Below, in pieces: positions 5,848 to 6,541 of a stretch of 6,541 nucleotides of DNA (the stretch's first letter is position 1; the number at the start of each line of letters is the position of its first letter). The notes beneath the pieces are model-generated. The model searched no databases, had not been told where the DNA came from, and saw nothing but the letters and a program-made list of their open reading frames with translations. The stretch lies in contig JAILNL010000209.1 of NCBI GenBank assembly GCA_024691625.1, positions 1 to 6,541 of the forward strand, read 5' to 3'. The position numbers and the translations under genes are program-made. The DNA comes from Schwartzia sp. (in: firmicutes). GTDB lineage: Bacteria; Bacillota; Negativicutes; Selenomonadales; Selenomonadaceae.

Positions 5848-6541
5848 TTACTTGTGGCGGACTACCTCGAACCGCCACAGACGCACCTTTTCATCAGGCG
5901 GTATATTTCCCTTTTGTCGGGCAATGCTCACCTGCTCCTCAACAGTATCTACCCCTGCAAGATCAGGAAGCAGAAGGCCTCTTCTGCCGTTCTCGGCCTC
6001 TACAATGACACCGTAGTGCTTTGCATCAAGACCGTCCATATCCGTCAGCTCCGGCTCTCCCAGAACATCAACGCTGTATACGAGAGACGGCAGCTCACTT
6101 TTTCTTACAGGTGAAAACCTGGGGTCCTCCGAACATGCCGAAACCGCGTTGCGGAGAATCTCCGCTGCAATGCTGTCCTCACAGGGCAGAAATGTACCGA
6201 TGCAGCCGCGCAGGCGTCCGTCCTTTTTAAGGGATACAAATACGCCTGCCTTCCTTTCGGTAAGCTCCTTCGGAAGACGGTCAGGGAATGCCGCCCTCTC
6301 CCCTGTCGTAACAAAGGTCTCAAGGCTGTACCGTGCCAGCTTCACATAAATATCCTCAGCCGCGCGGCGTTTTGCAAGGCGCTCCTTCTCCAGCGCCTCA
6401 AACCTTTCCACGCAGTTTCGGGTTTCATCACGGGCTCCGACAGCAAAGGAAGCTACACCGTAGCCCACTCCGAAGGTTCCTTCGTATGAGAGAAGCTCCG
6501 CATCGACAGCTTTCCTGTCAAGCGCGCCTGCCATAATCCAA
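5848..6541 (-). CDS. LigB/Memo-AMMECR1 fusion protein (AmmeMemoRadiSam A/B type), C-terminal part
   Basis: The frame is open to the window edge; 230 residues are seen. The first 35 or so (starting WIMAGALD, then LLSYEGTFGVGYGVASF) look like the C-terminal end of a LigB/Memo-type (class III extradiol dioxygenase-like) domain. After a charged linker (about 38-62) comes a complete AMMECR1 domain (about 63-225) with the hallmark LRGCIGTF (110-117), DPRFSPV (139-145) and RGLLLP (187-192). Fusions of these two domains are known in Firmicutes as part of the AmmeMemoRadiSam set, usually encoded near a radical SAM protein. The biochemical role is unproven; the AMMECR1 cysteine in RGCIG is often suspected to be functional. 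An ATG at 6534 is not the real start: it lies inside the conserved Memo C terminus, and the frame continues upstream of it. The next gene on the transcript is a small membrane protein, not a radical SAM gene. Confidence 0.88.
   Translation of the reverse strand, partial: WIMAGALDRKAVDAELLSYEGTFGVGYGVASFAVGARDETRNCVERFEALEKERLAKRRAAEDIYVKLARYSLETFVTTGERAAFPDRLPKELTERKAGVFVSLKKDGRLRGCIGTFLPCEDSIAAEILRNAVSACSEDPRFSPVRKSELPSLVYSVDVLGEPELTDMDGLDAKHYGVIVEAENGRRGLLLPDLAGVDTVEEQVSIARQKGNIPPDEKVRLWRFEVVRHK

Noticed and set aside
5516..5878. Second minus-strand frame of 120 codons over the small membrane protein
   Set aside because: It overlaps the terminator and the end of the Memo-AMMECR1 gene and encodes a low-hydrophobicity, motif-free chain. 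The 97-residue frame has coherent membrane helices and better ribosome binding sites.
1..6541. Search for CRISPR, tRNA or rRNA genes, transposons or phage genes
   Set aside because: No repeated spacer arrays, cloverleaf genes, transposase frames or terminal repeats were seen by eye; nearly all the DNA is accounted for by housekeeping genes.

Overview
The window reads as an ordinary chromosomal region of a low-to-mid GC Firmicute. All five protein genes lie on the minus strand, so gene order is described from high to low coordinates. The evidence for a Firmicute is the paired glgC/glgD genes (a two-subunit ADP-glucose pyrophosphorylase), strong AGGAGG-type ribosome binding sites, and a Memo(LigB)-AMMECR1 fusion protein of the kind found in Clostridia and Negativicutes. 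My best guess, from overall impression only, is a Negativicute such as a Selenomonas relative. The genus is not proven by anything visible here.

Region 1 (6541 to 5480) is the end of one transcription unit. It holds the C-terminal 230 residues of a LigB/Memo-AMMECR1 fusion protein, cut by the window edge. A small three-helix membrane protein of unknown function follows 15 bases later. The unit ends in a very strong intrinsic terminator with an 18-bp gapless stem (two of its ends rely on G-U pairs) and a U-rich tail.

Region 2 (about 5479 to 5258) is AT-rich and non-coding. It contains the likely control region of the glycogen operon: a perfect TATAAT box with a poor -35, a perfect 13-bp palindrome lying between the two promoter boxes, a leader of about 150 bases with hairpins and a possible 11-codon reading frame, a second weaker candidate promoter, and an AGGAGGG ribosome binding site in front of a GTG start.

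Region 3 (5257 to 1) is a tightly packed glycogen operon in the order glgC-glgD-glgP-glgB. GlgC makes ADP-glucose. GlgD is a related subunit that has lost the catalytic motifs. GlgP breaks alpha-glucan down to glucose-1-phosphate. GlgB, partial at the left edge, makes alpha-1,6 branches. Junctions are a 1-base overlap, 19 bases and 30 bases, with no internal terminator or promoter seen, so one transcript probably carries synthesis and breakdown genes together. Glycogen synthase (glgA) is not in the window and may lie beyond the left edge or elsewhere.

I found no RNA genes, CRISPR, insertion sequences or phage genes. I do not see a convincing new system here. The least explained items are the small membrane protein tied to the Memo-AMMECR1 gene, and the palindrome and leader in front of glgC.
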